From Bacteroidota bacterium (GTDB taxonomy: Bacteria; Bacteroidota; Bacteroidia; Chitinophagales; JADJOU01): DNA of 64,000 nt. Under the pieces are notes generated by a model. That model had not been told where the DNA came from and did no database searches. It was given only the letters and a program-made list of their open reading frames with translations. Below are positions 8,879-17,935 of this stretch, in pieces. The stretch lies in contig JADJOU010000011.1 in NCBI GenBank assembly GCA_016713645.1, forward strand, positions 1-64,000. Reading direction: 5' to 3'. Within the stretch, counting starts at the first letter, position 1. The number at the start of each line of letters is the position of its first letter. The translations under genes were made by a program, and so were the position numbers.

Positions 8879-11177
8879 TTATTGAATCTTCACCCTCATC
8901 CCCACAAACCCCCTTATACCTTGATTGGGCCCATAAACATAATTGGGGTCAAAGGTCAAACCATAGGGATTGTCTGCAGTGACAAGGGCTTTGCCCTGTG
9001 CATCAAAGGATACATTTTTATCAAAGGGGTCTTGACTTCGCGCAATGATAAATGGATTCTCCTGATTCGGTGTCCAATTTAAGAGATTTTTTACACCCAA
9101 ATACAATTCGATATTTTTAAATCCGCTGTAGAGGATTTGTATGTTTTGAATGCTCCACCATGGCGAAGTCGCACTGCGAGGATCGAGGCCACTCAAGAGG
9201 GGCAAGCGCATCGGACTATAGAGATTACCCGTATAATCCACGGTGAGATGTTGCTTCCTGAATTTATAAGAGATCGACCAAGTTCCCGTAAATTTTTCTG
9301 TCAATATCTGTTGTATCGTGCTGCCATTTTCTGTCAGCGAATTCTCCATCAAGGTGGCTCCAGCGATGATTTTTAATCCTGAGACGAATGACATATCCAT
9401 ATTCAAACTCATCCCTTTGCTCTCAGCATACCCAGCTAGATTATCATAGATGATTTTATTCGGATCTTTTTCAAAATTCCCCACGATTCGATTGTTGAAA
9501 TAGGTATGAAAATAGCCGCATCAAAGCCAATAAAGGAACCGTTTTCGGTGAATATTTTTTGATATAGTTTAGATTGATATTGTAAGAGCGCTCAGGTTTG
9601 AGTGCAGATTTTATTTCGACGATTCTCGCTCCTGTCAGTGCTGCATGGTCCTCCGCATATACATTCACCACGCGATAACCCATGCCCGCATTGAGCCTGA
9701 AAATATTCTTTTCATTTAAACTCCATTTATATCCAAGCCTCGGCGTATAGATATTGCCATGTACAGAATTGTAATCATACCTGAATCCCATAAGCAAGGT
9801 ATGTTGGACATTGATCTTAATTTCATCTTGTAAAAAGACACCCGGCAACCATGTTTTTTGCGGCAGGTTGGTCCTATTCAATGTGTCTGCGCTTGCAGTA
9901 GCTGGCGTATTGTCGTCATAGAAAGTATATCGAATTGCAGTGCCCAAGAGGATATCGTGTATGCCCCATTTTTTATCCCAAGTCAACTGACCAAAACCAA
10001 TTCGCTGTGCTGCAATATAGGCCATATCGCCGTATCGACTGTCTTGTTGGTGATCATTGTATGAATAGGAGAGGACGATTTTTTCTTTTATGGGCAATTG
10101 ATAATTCCCCAAAACTTCCCAGCGATTGGTGTAAATGCTCTCTCCATAGATGCTATCACCGCCTCTGAATTGTTTCTCCCAGCGCATATCTCCGCCCCAT
10201 CGGTCTTCATACATATAGCGAAGGGCGATATTGGCAATGCGTTTTTCGCTTCGTATAAAATTCCATTTTTGAAAGAGCGAAATGCGATGCTGCAAGGTCA
10301 TATCTGTGAAATTGTCAGCATTGAGATCTACTCGATTTTGAAAATTGAAATAATTGATGCCCGTCAAGACATCGGCCTTTTTTGGAAGTATAAATTTGAA
10401 TCCGCCGTCGGCATTGACTTCTCCATAGCTATTGGTGAAAACATCTAGGGATAATTTAGGAGCATTCGATGCTTTTTTGGTGATGATATTGATCAATCCG
10501 CCTACAGCTTCACTTCCATATAGAGAAGATGCTGGACCTTTGACCACTTCGACGCGCTCGATCAGCGAATTTGGGATGCCCGATAATCCATAGACGGTGG
10601 AGAGCGAACTCACGATGGGCATGCCATCGATGAGTATCATGGTATAGGGTCCTTCTAAGCCATTGATATGAATATCTCCTGTATTGCAGACATTGCAATT
10701 CAATTGAGGCCGCACCCCATTGACATTCTGAAGGGCCTCATATATACTGGCTGTGGGATTCTTTTTAAAAAAGATGGGGGTGAAAACTTCCACCGGCACT
10801 GGACTTTCAGACCTCGTCACTTCTTTCAAGGTTCCTGAGATGACAATGTCTTGAAGGGTATTTTGATAATTGGTCAAGTCTATCGTCATGGAAACTTGTT
10901 CGCCAGTGCGAAGTGTGACCGCCTTCTCCCATTTTTTATATCCCAATGCAGTGACATGAACCACATAATTGCCCGCAGGGATATTGCGCAAAAGATATTT
11001 TCCTGTACTATCTGTAGTCGAACCAAAGGAAGTTCCTATTAGCCCGATTTGCGCAAATTCAATGGGTTTGCCTTCAGCCTGTATCTTCCCTGACAGACTA
11101 TTCCCTTGGCTCGATGCGTTTGCAGCAAAGAACAACATGAGGATGATCGTGAAGATATGTGGCTGTTTAAAGCGCAT
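8879..11177 (-). CDS. TonB-dependent receptor, DtxR-controlled (two frame lesions)
   Basis: Outer membrane active transporter. From the N-terminus: a signal peptide (MRFKQPHIFTIILMLFFAA), a carboxypeptidase-regulatory-like domain (SGKIQAEGKPIEFAQIGL), a plug domain (about residues 105-235, with LIDGMPIVSS and VEVVKGPASSLYGSEAVGG), then a beta-barrel ending in GFVGMRVKIQ. A CNVC motif at the plug start may bind metal. The frame breaks near 9537 (one T missing) and near 9508 (one C missing); repair yields the typical text FDAAIFHTYFNNRIVGNFE. The upstream promoter contains a DtxR-like palindrome and the divergent neighbour is a DtxR regulator, so a transition metal, a metal chelate or haem is the likely substrate. 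The family does not fix which. Confidence 0.9.
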
Positions 11178-11197
11178 AATTTCTTGATTGAGGCGTG

Positions 11198-11229
11198 CAA
11201 AAATAATAAAGTTAGGTTAATCTAACAAA
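11198..11229 (-). promoter_or_regulatory. Promoter of the TonB-dependent receptor
   Basis: On the minus strand TTTG (-33, 11226-11229) is separated by exactly 20 bases from TATTTTTG (-7, 11198-11205), a full match to TAnnTTTG. The expected transcription start is about 12-15 bases upstream of the receptor ATG. Confidence 0.75.
11211..11226. promoter_or_regulatory. DtxR/IdeR-like operator palindrome
   Basis: GTTAGGTTAATCTAAC is a near-perfect dyad (TTAG-N-TTAA-N-CTAA) resembling the known DtxR/IdeR box TTAGGTTAGSCTAACCTAA. It fills the spacer between the -33 and -7 elements of the receptor promoter and lies 34 bases upstream of the DtxR-type regulator gene. Metal-bound regulator sitting here would block the receptor promoter and possibly its own. 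Confidence 0.7.
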
Positions 11230-11248
11230 AAATCTTTGGTCTTTTTTA

Positions 11249-11256
11249 TATCTTTG
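11249..11256 (+). promoter_or_regulatory. -7 element of the dtxR-type gene
   Basis: TATCTTTG matches TAnnTTTG and ends four bases before the ATG at 11261, which implies a very short or absent leader. No TTTG is found at the expected -33 distance; that position is covered by the operator side. Confidence 0.45.
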
Positions 11257-11260
11257 TCCC

Positions 11261-11914
11261 ATGTTATCTCAAACGGAAGAAAATTATTTGAAGGCATTGC
11301 TCAAAATTACCCTCGATAATGAGCACGGGGAGGCGGGTACAAATGAATTAGCGGCAAGTCTCTCTCTAAAGCCCGCCACGGTCAACGATATGCTCAAGAA
11401 ATTAAAAGAGAAACAATTCATCGCTTATGAGAAATACGGCAAGATTACTTTAACGGCATTGGGTAAAAAGTACGGATGGGGGATAGTGCGCAAACATCGA
11501 TTGTGGGAGACTTTTTTATTTGAAAAATTGGATTTCTCTTGGGATGAAGTGCATGAGGTCGCAGAGCAATTAGAGCATATTCAATCAGTCAAGCTCATCG
11601 ACAAATTAGATCAATTTTTAGGTTATCCGTCATTCGATCCACATGGCGATCCAATTCCCACGCACAAGGGCGTCGTGAAAATTCAATACAAGAAATTATT
11701 GGTCGATGCACAGGAGAATGAAACCTATAAAGTGCTCGCCGTAAAGGACAATTCCAGTGCATTTCTGCAATACGTCGCCAAAGTGGGCATTCAATTGAAT
11801 TGCCACATCAAAGTCAAATCCATTCAGACATTTGATGGGATGATGCATATCGAAGTAGATGGCAAAAAATCAACCGTGAGTCAAAAATTTGCGCAGAATA
11901 TTTTTATAGAATAA
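11261..11914 (+). CDS. DtxR/MntR-family metal-dependent transcriptional regulator
   Basis: A 217-residue metal-sensing repressor. It has an N-terminal winged helix (MLSQTEENYLKALLKI, then LAASLSLKPATVNDMLKKLK as the recognition helix), a dimerisation/metal-binding domain with HxxxE-type residues (RKHRLWETFLFEKL; HEVAEQLEHIQS; HGDPIPTHKG), and a C-terminal SH3/FeoA-like domain (about 145-217). This is the three-domain IdeR/DtxR layout, longer than MntR. It is divergent from the TonB receptor and shares an 83-base intergenic region with the DtxR-like palindrome. It probably represses iron or manganese uptake when metal is plentiful. Iron versus manganese cannot be decided from sequence alone. 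Confidence 0.9.
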   Translation: MLSQTEENYLKALLKITLDNEHGEAGTNELAASLSLKPATVNDMLKKLKEKQFIAYEKYGKITLTALGKKYGWGIVRKHRLWETFLFEKLDFSWDEVHEVAEQLEHIQSVKLIDKLDQFLGYPSFDPHGDPIPTHKGVVKIQYKKLLVDAQENETYKVLAVKDNSSAFLQYVAKVGIQLNCHIKVKSIQTFDGMMHIEVDGKKSTVSQKFAQNIFIE

Positions 11915-11923
11915 TAATAATGT

Positions 11924-12718
11924 TTAAACCGCAATAGGCGCTTTAATCGTCGGATGCGAAGTATAATCCACCAATTCAAAATCAGTAAAATCAAAAGAAA
12001 ATATATCTTTTGCGTCACCGTTTATTTTCATGGTCGGCAATGGAAAAGGCGCTCGAGATAATTGCTCCTTGGCTTGTTCGAAGTGGTTGTGGTATAGATG
12101 CGCATCGCCAAAAGTGTGCACAAAATCCCCCAATTCTAAATGACAAATTTTGGCAATCATCATGGTGAGCAAGGCATAAGAGGCGATATTGAAAGGCACG
12201 CCCAAGAAGACATCTGCACTGCGCTGGTATAATTGACAAGACAATTTATTATTGGCGACATAAAATTGAAATAGACAATGACATGGAGGAAGTGCCATTT
12301 TATCGACATCAGCCACATTCCATGCAGATACAATCAACCTGCGCGAATTTGGATTTTTTTGAATTTGCTGAATGAGGTTTGCAATTTGATCAATGGTCTC
12401 TCCATTCGCACCTTCCCATGACCGCCATTGTTTGCCATATACAGGGCCCAATTCTCCATTGGCATCAGCCCATTCATCCCAGATGGATACTTTATTTTCC
12501 TTTAAATATTGAATATTGGTGGAACCCTTCAAAAACCACAGCAATTCGATGATGATGGAGCGCAAGTGCAATTTTTTGGTGGTCACCATAGGGAAACCCT
12601 CCTGCAGATTGAAGCGCATCTGATAGCCGAATACAGAACGCGTGCCCGTGCCTGTTCGATCACCTCGGTCTTCGCCTTTATCTAAAATATGTTGGAGTAA
12701 ATCTAAATAGGCTTTCAT
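11924..12718 (-). CDS. thyA: Thymidylate synthase
   Basis: Converts dUMP and methylene-tetrahydrofolate to dTMP and dihydrofolate in the cytoplasm. At 264 residues it matches the bacterial ThyA length exactly. Visible motifs: RTGTGTRSVFGYQMRF (phosphate-binding Arg near residue 21), the catalytic cysteine in ALPPCHCLFQFYV (Cys146), and the dUMP-binding QRSADVFLGVPFNIASYA. It is convergent with the DtxR gene (9 bases apart) and follows mscS on the same strand. No dihydrofolate reductase gene is adjacent. The reading frame is intact. Confidence 0.98.
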   Translation of the reverse strand: MKAYLDLLQHILDKGEDRGDRTGTGTRSVFGYQMRFNLQEGFPMVTTKKLHLRSIIIELLWFLKGSTNIQYLKENKVSIWDEWADANGELGPVYGKQWRSWEGANGETIDQIANLIQQIQKNPNSRRLIVSAWNVADVDKMALPPCHCLFQFYVANNKLSCQLYQRSADVFLGVPFNIASYALLTMMIAKICHLELGDFVHTFGDAHLYHNHFEQAKEQLSRAPFPLPTMKINGDAKDIFSFDFTDFELVDYTSHPTIKAPIAV

Positions 12719-12786
12719 AAGAGTTCAAAAATAGCGATTTAATTGCAAAGTGAAAATTATTGTGCCAGACTTTGCTCTACTTGGTT

Positions 12787-13573
12787 TTACGAGGGTTTTA
12801 TTCCAAAATCTATTCCGGCTTCTTCTAAAGCATGTTTAATTTTTTCTTTGATATCAAAACTCGCTTTGAGAAAATCATGGGTATTGGTATGGCCGGTCAC
12901 CAATATTTTCATGCCTTTTTCTCCCATTTCCTCTATATAGACATTGGGTGAGGGTTGTTTGTGCACCAAGGGATGATCGATGATGATATCGAGAATCAAG
13001 GCCTTAATTTTATTGAAATCGGATTTGAAATCGACGATGAAATTGATGTCCAAGCGCATTCTGCCCGACTTGGAATAATTGATGATCTTACCTGATGACA
13101 GCGGTCCATTCGGAAGATAGACGATTTGTTTTTGCGGGGTTTCGATGATGGTATTGAATACTGTAATCGCTTTCACTGTGCCCGTTTCATCTTGTGCTTT
13201 GATGATGTCGCCCACTTTAAATGGTTTGAATCCCATCAAGAGCATGCCTCCTGCAAAATGGGATAAACTACCCTGGAGTGCAATACCGATGGCAATTCCC
13301 ATGGCTCCGAGCAAGGCGACGAAGGAGGTAGCTCGTATGCCGACAATCATGGCGCAAAAAACCAATGAGGGCGAGTTTTAAAACCACATTGATCATGGAT
13401 TTTAAAAAGGGCTTGAGCGTCTCATCCATCTTTCTGCTGCTGATCATTCGCTCGACCAGTCCAGAGATTCTGTTGATGATCCAAAATCCGATAAATAATA
13501 TGCCCAAGGCAATGAGGATGCGCGGCGAATACCGCCAAACAATTTCTTTTAAGAGGATAAAGGTTTCTTGCAT
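12787..13573 (-). CDS. mscS: MscS-family mechanosensitive ion channel (one frame lesion)
   Basis: Small-conductance mechanosensitive channel of the inner membrane that releases solutes under hypo-osmotic stress. ATG at 13571-13573 starts MQETFILLKEIVWRYS. Two N-terminal helices are followed by the pore helix (SFVALLGAMGIAIGIALQGSL) and the cytoplasmic beta domain (GGMLLMGFKPFKVGDII). The frame is broken at the A6 run 13356-13361: removing one base joins VVLKLALIGF to CAMIVGIRATSF and gives a complete protein of about 262 residues. It is divergent from tcdA, with 25 bases between the starts. The lesion is probably a homopolymer error. Confidence 0.9.
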
Positions 13574-13598
13574 TATTTTTGAGAAAAATGTAAAAGTA

Positions 13599-14334
13599 AT
13601 GACGGATTGGTTAGAGCGCACAGAATTATTAATTGGGGAGGAATCCCTGGGCAAATTAAAGTCTGCCAATGTATTGGTCGTAGGGCTTGGAGGTGTTGGT
13701 TCGTATGCGGCAGAATTTTTAGTGAGAGCTGGGGTTGGAAAAATGACCATCGTGGACGGCGACATCGTAGATACCACCAATAGAAATAGACAATTGCCCG
13801 CCTTGAGTTCCACCATTGGAAAGGAAAAGGTCAAAGTGCTAGAAGAGCGATTCAAGGATATCAATCCAGATTTGAATTTAAAATTGATCTGCGAGTTTTT
13901 GGAGCCAGAGCGCATGCGCGAAATTTTACTAGAGAGGAAATACGATTTTGCACTGGATTGCATCGATTCGGTCTCGCCTAAAATTGCCTTGATCATCGCC
14001 TGTAAAAACACCAAGACGCGCATCATCTCTGCTATGGGAGCAGGAGGAAAATTGAATCCCGCCATGGTGAGAATCGGCGATATCTCAGAGACCTATGAAT
14101 GCAAATTTGCACAGGAAGTCAAACGAAAATTGAAAAAACAGGGATTGAAATTCGGGCTCAAAGTGGTCTTTTCTCCTGAACCCGTAGATAAAAAAGCATT
14201 GAAATTGACGGATGGAAAGAATTTTAAAAAATCGTTTTATGGAACCATCTCCTATATGCCCAGCCTTGTTTGGACTGCATATTGCGTATTTTGTCATCGA
14301 TCGATTGAGAAAGAAAAAAACAATTGAAAATTAA
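13599..14334 (+). CDS. tcdA: tRNA threonylcarbamoyladenosine dehydratase (frame lesion near C-terminus)
   Basis: ThiF/E1-like enzyme (also known as CsdL) that uses ATP to cyclise t6A37 of tRNAs to ct6A. Start ATG 13599 gives MTDWLERTELLIGEESLGKL. The Rossmann nucleotide-binding motif VLVVGLGGVGSYAAEFLVRAG (~28-48) and the conserved D-x-R segment NRNRQLPAL are visible. Near 14266 one extra T shifts the frame: as read the protein ends TAYCVFCHRSIEKEKNN at 14327, but removing the T gives the family-like ending YMPSLFGLHIAYFVIDRL and a stop at 14332-14334. The next gene begins three bases later, so tcdA, tag and the thioesterase gene form one transcription unit. Confidence 0.92.
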
Positions 14335-14336
14335 TT

Positions 14337-14873
14337 ATGTCATACTGTACCTACGTCGCCAATCTCCCCAAAGATAATGTTCATCGGATTTACCATGATA
14401 CCGCTTATGGATTTGAAATTCACAGCGATGATGAATTGTTTGAGCGATTGGTCTTAGAAATCAATCAAGCGGGATTGAGTTGGAATACCATCTTGCTCAA
14501 ACAAGCGCATTTCAAAAAAGCCTATCATCAATTCAATATTAAAAAAGTGGCAAAGTATGCTGAAAAGGATGTAGAGCGCCTTTTACAAGATGCGGGCATT
14601 ATTAGAAATCGCTTGAAGATTCATGCCGCCATCTATAATGCAAATCATATCTTGCAATTGCAAAAGGAACACGGCTCTTTTAAAAAGTGGATTGAACATC
14701 ACCATCCAAAGTCGAAAGAGGAATGGGTGAAAATATTTAAGAAGAATTTTAAATTCGTTGGGGGAGAAATTGTCAATGAATTTTTGATGAGCACCGGATA
14801 TCTGCCAGGCGTGCACGATGCAGATTGCGCCATTGGTATTAAATTGGAAAAATTAAAATCGAAAAAGAAATGA
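14337..14873 (+). CDS. tag: DNA-3-methyladenine glycosylase I
   Basis: Base-excision repair glycosylase that removes 3-methyladenine from alkylated DNA. It has 178 residues, close to the family length. The structural zinc ligands known for Tag are all present: Cys4 in SYCTYV, His in RIYHDTAYG (about residue 20), and the C-terminal His and Cys in GVHDADCAIG. The substrate-pocket glutamate and the LSWNTILLKQAHF helix are also seen. It overlaps the next gene by four bases (ATGA). The basic tail (LKSKKK) may help DNA binding. Confidence 0.95.
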   Translation: MSYCTYVANLPKDNVHRIYHDTAYGFEIHSDDELFERLVLEINQAGLSWNTILLKQAHFKKAYHQFNIKKVAKYAEKDVERLLQDAGIIRNRLKIHAAIYNANHILQLQKEHGSFKKWIEHHHPKSKEEWVKIFKKNFKFVGGEIVNEFLMSTGYLPGVHDADCAIGIKLEKLKSKKK

Positions 14874-15292
14874 TTTGGAAAAATAAATCGACAGTAGAGC
14901 AATTGCAAATGCGCTCCCATAATACTTTGTCGGATCATTTGGGCATTGTATTCACAGAAGTGGGAGAGGACTATCTCTGCGCGAAAATGCCGGTAGATCA
15001 TCGCACCGTTCAACCCATGGGCATGTTGCACGGCGGAGCCTCTGTTGTATTAGCAGAGACCTTGGGTTCAGTTGCAGGTGTCATGACAGTAGATGCTAAC
15101 ACACAATCTATCGTGGGCTTGGACATCAATGCCAATCACATGCGACCTGTGAAAGAGGGCTTTGTCTATGGCAGAGTGAGTCCATTGCATCTCGGCAAAA
15201 CCACTCAGGTATGGCATATTGAAATCAAAAATGAAGAGGGGAAGTTGGTTTGTGTTTCGAGATTGACTATTGCTATTATAGAGCTTAAATAA
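14870..15292 (+). CDS. Hotdog-fold acyl-CoA thioesterase (PaaI/MenI type)
   Basis: A 140-residue single-domain hotdog thioesterase. The signature TVQPMGMLHGGASVVLAET includes the HGG turn and the glutamate on the central helix (ETLGS) that serves as catalytic base in the YbdB/YdiI subfamily. That subfamily includes 1,4-dihydroxy-2-naphthoyl-CoA hydrolase of menaquinone synthesis. A menF gene is present at 30969, so a MenI role is reasonable, but other aromatic or short-chain acyl-CoAs are equally possible. The gene overlaps tag by four bases. Immediately downstream is a heptamer array. Confidence 0.85.
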   Translation: MIWKNKSTVEQLQMRSHNTLSDHLGIVFTEVGEDYLCAKMPVDHRTVQPMGMLHGGASVVLAETLGSVAGVMTVDANTQSIVGLDINANHMRPVKEGFVYGRVSPLHLGKTTQVWHIEIKNEEGKLVCVSRLTIAIIELK

Positions 15293-15376
15293 TTAAAAGT
15301 TAAAAATTAAAAAATAAGAAATAAAAATTGTGAATTCAATTTTAAATTCCAAATTCCAAACACCAGACACCATCCC
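15293..15376. repeat. In-phase degenerate heptamer array L1
   Basis: Twelve consecutive heptamers with no phase slip, from TTAAAAG TTAAAAA to CCAAATT CCAAACA CCAGACA CCATCCC. The words drift along the array, but neighbours stay one or two changes apart. It fills the gap between the thioesterase gene and the MFS gene and ends in the palindrome at 15373. Confidence 0.7.
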
Positions 15377-15391
15377 TACACTGTGTAGGGA
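15373..15391. repeat. Near-perfect palindrome in the MFS gene leader
   Basis: TCCCTACACTGTGTAGGGA pairs with itself except at the central base. It sits 16 bases before the MFS ATG and is followed by ACCAGACTCCATTTT, a string found again at 16677-16691 after the same gene. A related CCTACACTnTGT hairpin occurs at 42520. Confidence 0.6.
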
Positions 15392-15406
15392 CCAGACTCC
15401 ATTTTC

Positions 15407-16571
15407 ATGAAAGGCATTACAAGAACAGTTTGGATTTTATCGCTCATCAGTCTTTTCACGGATGCAGCGAGTGAGATGCTCTATCCCATTATGCCGATTT
15501 ATTTAAAATCGATTGGTTTTTCTATTGTATTGATTGGTGTATTGGAAGGACTGGCGGAGGCAATCGCTGGTATAAGTAAAGGTTATTTCGGGAAGCAATC
15601 AGATGCCTTAGGGAGGCGTGTTCCCTTTGTGCAATTGGGTTATGGACTGAGTGCCATTTCAAAACCATTGATGGGTGTTTTTGTAAGTCCAATTTGGATA
15701 TTCTTTGCGCGCTCCATCGATCGATTTGGAAAGGGTATAAGAACCGGAGCTAGAGATGCGATGCTCTCGGATGAAGCGACGCCAGAGACCAAGGGCAAAG
15801 TTTTGGATTTCATCGGTCGATGGATACGATAGGCGCAGTATTGGGACCTGTTTTTGCCTTGCTTCTATTTGTATTTCTTTCCAGCAGATTACAAAACCCT
15901 TTTTTTGCTTGCATTTATTCCTGGGTTGGCGGCCTTGATTTCCTCATTTTATCTCAAGGAAAAGAACTTAAGTGCCCAATCTATCAAAAAACTCGCTTTT
16001 TTCTTTCTTGCATTATTGGAAAGACAGTCCAGCAGCTTATAGAAAGTTGGTAATTGGTTTATTGGCATTTACCTTGTTCAATAGTTCGGACGTCTTTTTG
16101 TTGCTCAAAGCGAAAGAGGCTGGATTGGACGATACACAAGTGATTGGTGTATACATTTTCTATAATTTAATCTATGTTTTATTTGCATTTCCCATGGGAA
16201 TTTTGGCAGATAAAGTGGGCTTGAAACGCATATTCATGATAGGTTTGATGATGTTTGCCACCGTATATTTTGGCATGAGTTTGTGTACAGATATCTATTC
16301 TATCGCTGGATTGTTTTTTTTATATGGCGTCTATGCAGCAGCAACAGAGGGGATTTCCAAGGCTTGGATCAGCAATATTTCAAAAAAGGAAGATACCGCA
16401 ACAGCGATTGGAACCTATGCGGGATTTCAAAGTATCTGCACGATGTTAGCTAGTTCAATAGCGGGATTGATTTGGTATAGATACGGAGCAGCGTTTACTT
16501 TTGCGCTAACGGGGTTTGTAACGATTTTGGTGGTTATTTATTTTGCTGGATTTGTAAAGGAAGAGAAATAG
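15407..16571 (+). CDS. MFS transporter (three frame lesions)
   Basis: Major facilitator superfamily efflux protein with about 12 helices, roughly 388 residues once repaired. The N-terminal half includes SLFTDAASEMLYPIMPIYL and the loop ending GRRVPFVQLGYGL, typical of the sugar-efflux/multidrug type often found in Bacteroidota. Lesions: one T missing at 15801-15804 (repair gives KVFGFHRSMDTIGAVLGP), one extra T at 15868-15870 (giving ALLLYFFPADYKTLFLLAF), and one extra T at 15997-16002 (giving SFLHYWKDSPAAYRKL). All three are in T runs. The gene is bracketed by heptamer arrays that share a 15-base string. The substrate is unknown. Confidence 0.85.
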
Positions 16572-16640
16572 CGCAGTAGTATTATTGACGTTTGTTTTTG
16601 CACTACCTTAATTTCTAAAGAAAAAGACATTTATACACGA

Positions 16641-16693
16641 AAATTCCAACAATATCCCCAAATCCAGACTCCAGAAACCAGACTCCATTTTAG
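16641..16693. repeat. Heptamer array L2
   Basis: Short in-phase series AAATTCC AACAATA TCCCCAA, then, after a 4-base slip, AGACTCC AGAAACC AGACTCC ATTTTAG. It lies between the convergent MFS and clpX genes. ACCAGACTCCATTTT at 16677-16691 is identical to 15391-15405, in the same orientation on the other side of the MFS gene. Confidence 0.6.
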
Positions 16694-17935
16694 CTACGCC
16701 GCATCCACATTCAATTTGTGGTTCTTTTCGAAGTTGGTTTGTGCAAATTCTTTAGTGACAACTAATTCTTTAATGCCTTTTTGAGATGGCATTTCATACA
16801 TGGCATCGGTCATGATAGCTTCGCAAATAGACCTCAATCCCCTTGCGCCCAATTTATATTCCAATGCTTTTTCGACGATAAAATCGATTGCCGCATCTTC
16901 AAAACTGAGTTCGATATTTTCGATGCTGAATAGTTTTTTATATTGCTTGACCAAGGCATTTTTTGGCTCGGTAAGGATGCTCTTCAATGCCGTTTTATCC
17001 AATGGATTCAAATGTACGGATACGGGCAAACGACCAATCAATTCAGGGATTAAGCCAAATTTTTTGATATCGCTCGGCGCAATATGTCGCAGTAAATTGT
17101 CTTTTTTTAATTCGTTTTCATTCGCGTCTTTTTTGAATCCGACAATATTCGTATTCAATCGCTGACCGATGATTTTTTCAATGCCTTCAAAAGCCCCTGC
17201 ACAGATAAAAAGTATATTATGCGTATTGACTTTCACCATTTTTTGATCGGGGTGTTTGCGACCTCCTTGCGGTGGTACTAGTACTTCCGAGCCCTCCAAC
17301 AATTTCAATAATCCCTGTTGAACTCCTTCACCACTCACATCTCTCGTGATTGATGGATTATCTCCCTTGCGGGCAATTTTATCTACTTCATCGATATAGA
17401 TAATGCCTTTTTCAGCAGCATCCACATCGTAATTCGATACTTGCAATAATCTAGATAATATACTCTCTACATCTTCGCCTACATAGCCCGCCTCCGTAAA
17501 TACTGTTGCATCAACGATCGCGAAGGGAACTTGTAAAAACTTGGCAATCGATTTAGCGAGTAAAGTTTTGCCTGTGCCCGTACTGCCGATGAGTAGAATA
17601 TTTGATTTTTCAATTTCTACATCATCATCGCGCTTTTGATTCAATCGCTTGTAGTGATTGTAAACAGCGACGGCTAAGACTTTCTTAGCTTCCTCTTGTC
17701 CAATGACATATTGATTGAGGAAATCTACAATTTCCTTGGGTTTGTTTTTTAGATTGAATCCCCCTTTTTTGAAATCTGTTGTGATGAGTTTCAACTCTTG
17801 TTGAACAATCTGAAGTGCTTGCTCAGCGCAAGTATCGCAAATATGACCATCGATACCCGCAACGAGTACCTTCGCGTCTTTTTTGCTTCTTCCACAAAAA
17901 GAACAGCTAACAATTGGTTCTTCTTTCTTTGCCAT
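16694..17935 (-). CDS. clpX: ATP-dependent Clp protease ATP-binding subunit ClpX
   Basis: AAA+ unfoldase that recognises and threads substrates into ClpP. It has 413 residues. The N-terminal zinc-binding domain has paired cysteines CSFC (11-14) and CDTC (33-36). Walker A is GSTGTGKT (117-124), Walker B IIYIDEVD (178-185), followed by the sensor and ClpX C-terminal domain. An IGF-type loop for docking ClpP is represented by IVGFKK. Its ATG follows the clpP stop immediately, so the two genes are cotranscribed, and tig lies upstream in the same direction, the classic tig-clpP-clpX cluster. Frame intact. Confidence 0.98.
   Translation of the reverse strand: MAKKEEPIVSCSFCGRSKKDAKVLVAGIDGHICDTCAEQALQIVQQELKLITTDFKKGGFNLKNKPKEIVDFLNQYVIGQEEAKKVLAVAVYNHYKRLNQKRDDDVEIEKSNILLIGSTGTGKTLLAKSIAKFLQVPFAIVDATVFTEAGYVGEDVESILSRLLQVSNYDVDAAEKGIIYIDEVDKIARKGDNPSITRDVSGEGVQQGLLKLLEGSEVLVPPQGGRKHPDQKMVKVNTHNILFICAGAFEGIEKIIGQRLNTNIVGFKKDANENELKKDNLLRHIAPSDIKKFGLIPELIGRLPVSVHLNPLDKTALKSILTEPKNALVKQYKKLFSIENIELSFEDAAIDFIVEKALEYKLGARGLRSICEAIMTDAMYEMPSQKGIKELVVTKEFAQTNFEKNHKLNVDAA

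Noticed and set aside
8536..8895. Transposase or mobile element gene in the AT-rich island
   Set aside because: No DDE, HUH or recombinase motif was seen, and no terminal inverted repeats flank the island; only the receptor-tail copies do.
15407..16571. Two or three separate small membrane genes instead of one MFS gene
   Set aside because: The pieces read as consecutive segments of a single 12-helix transporter, and single-base repairs at T runs join them.
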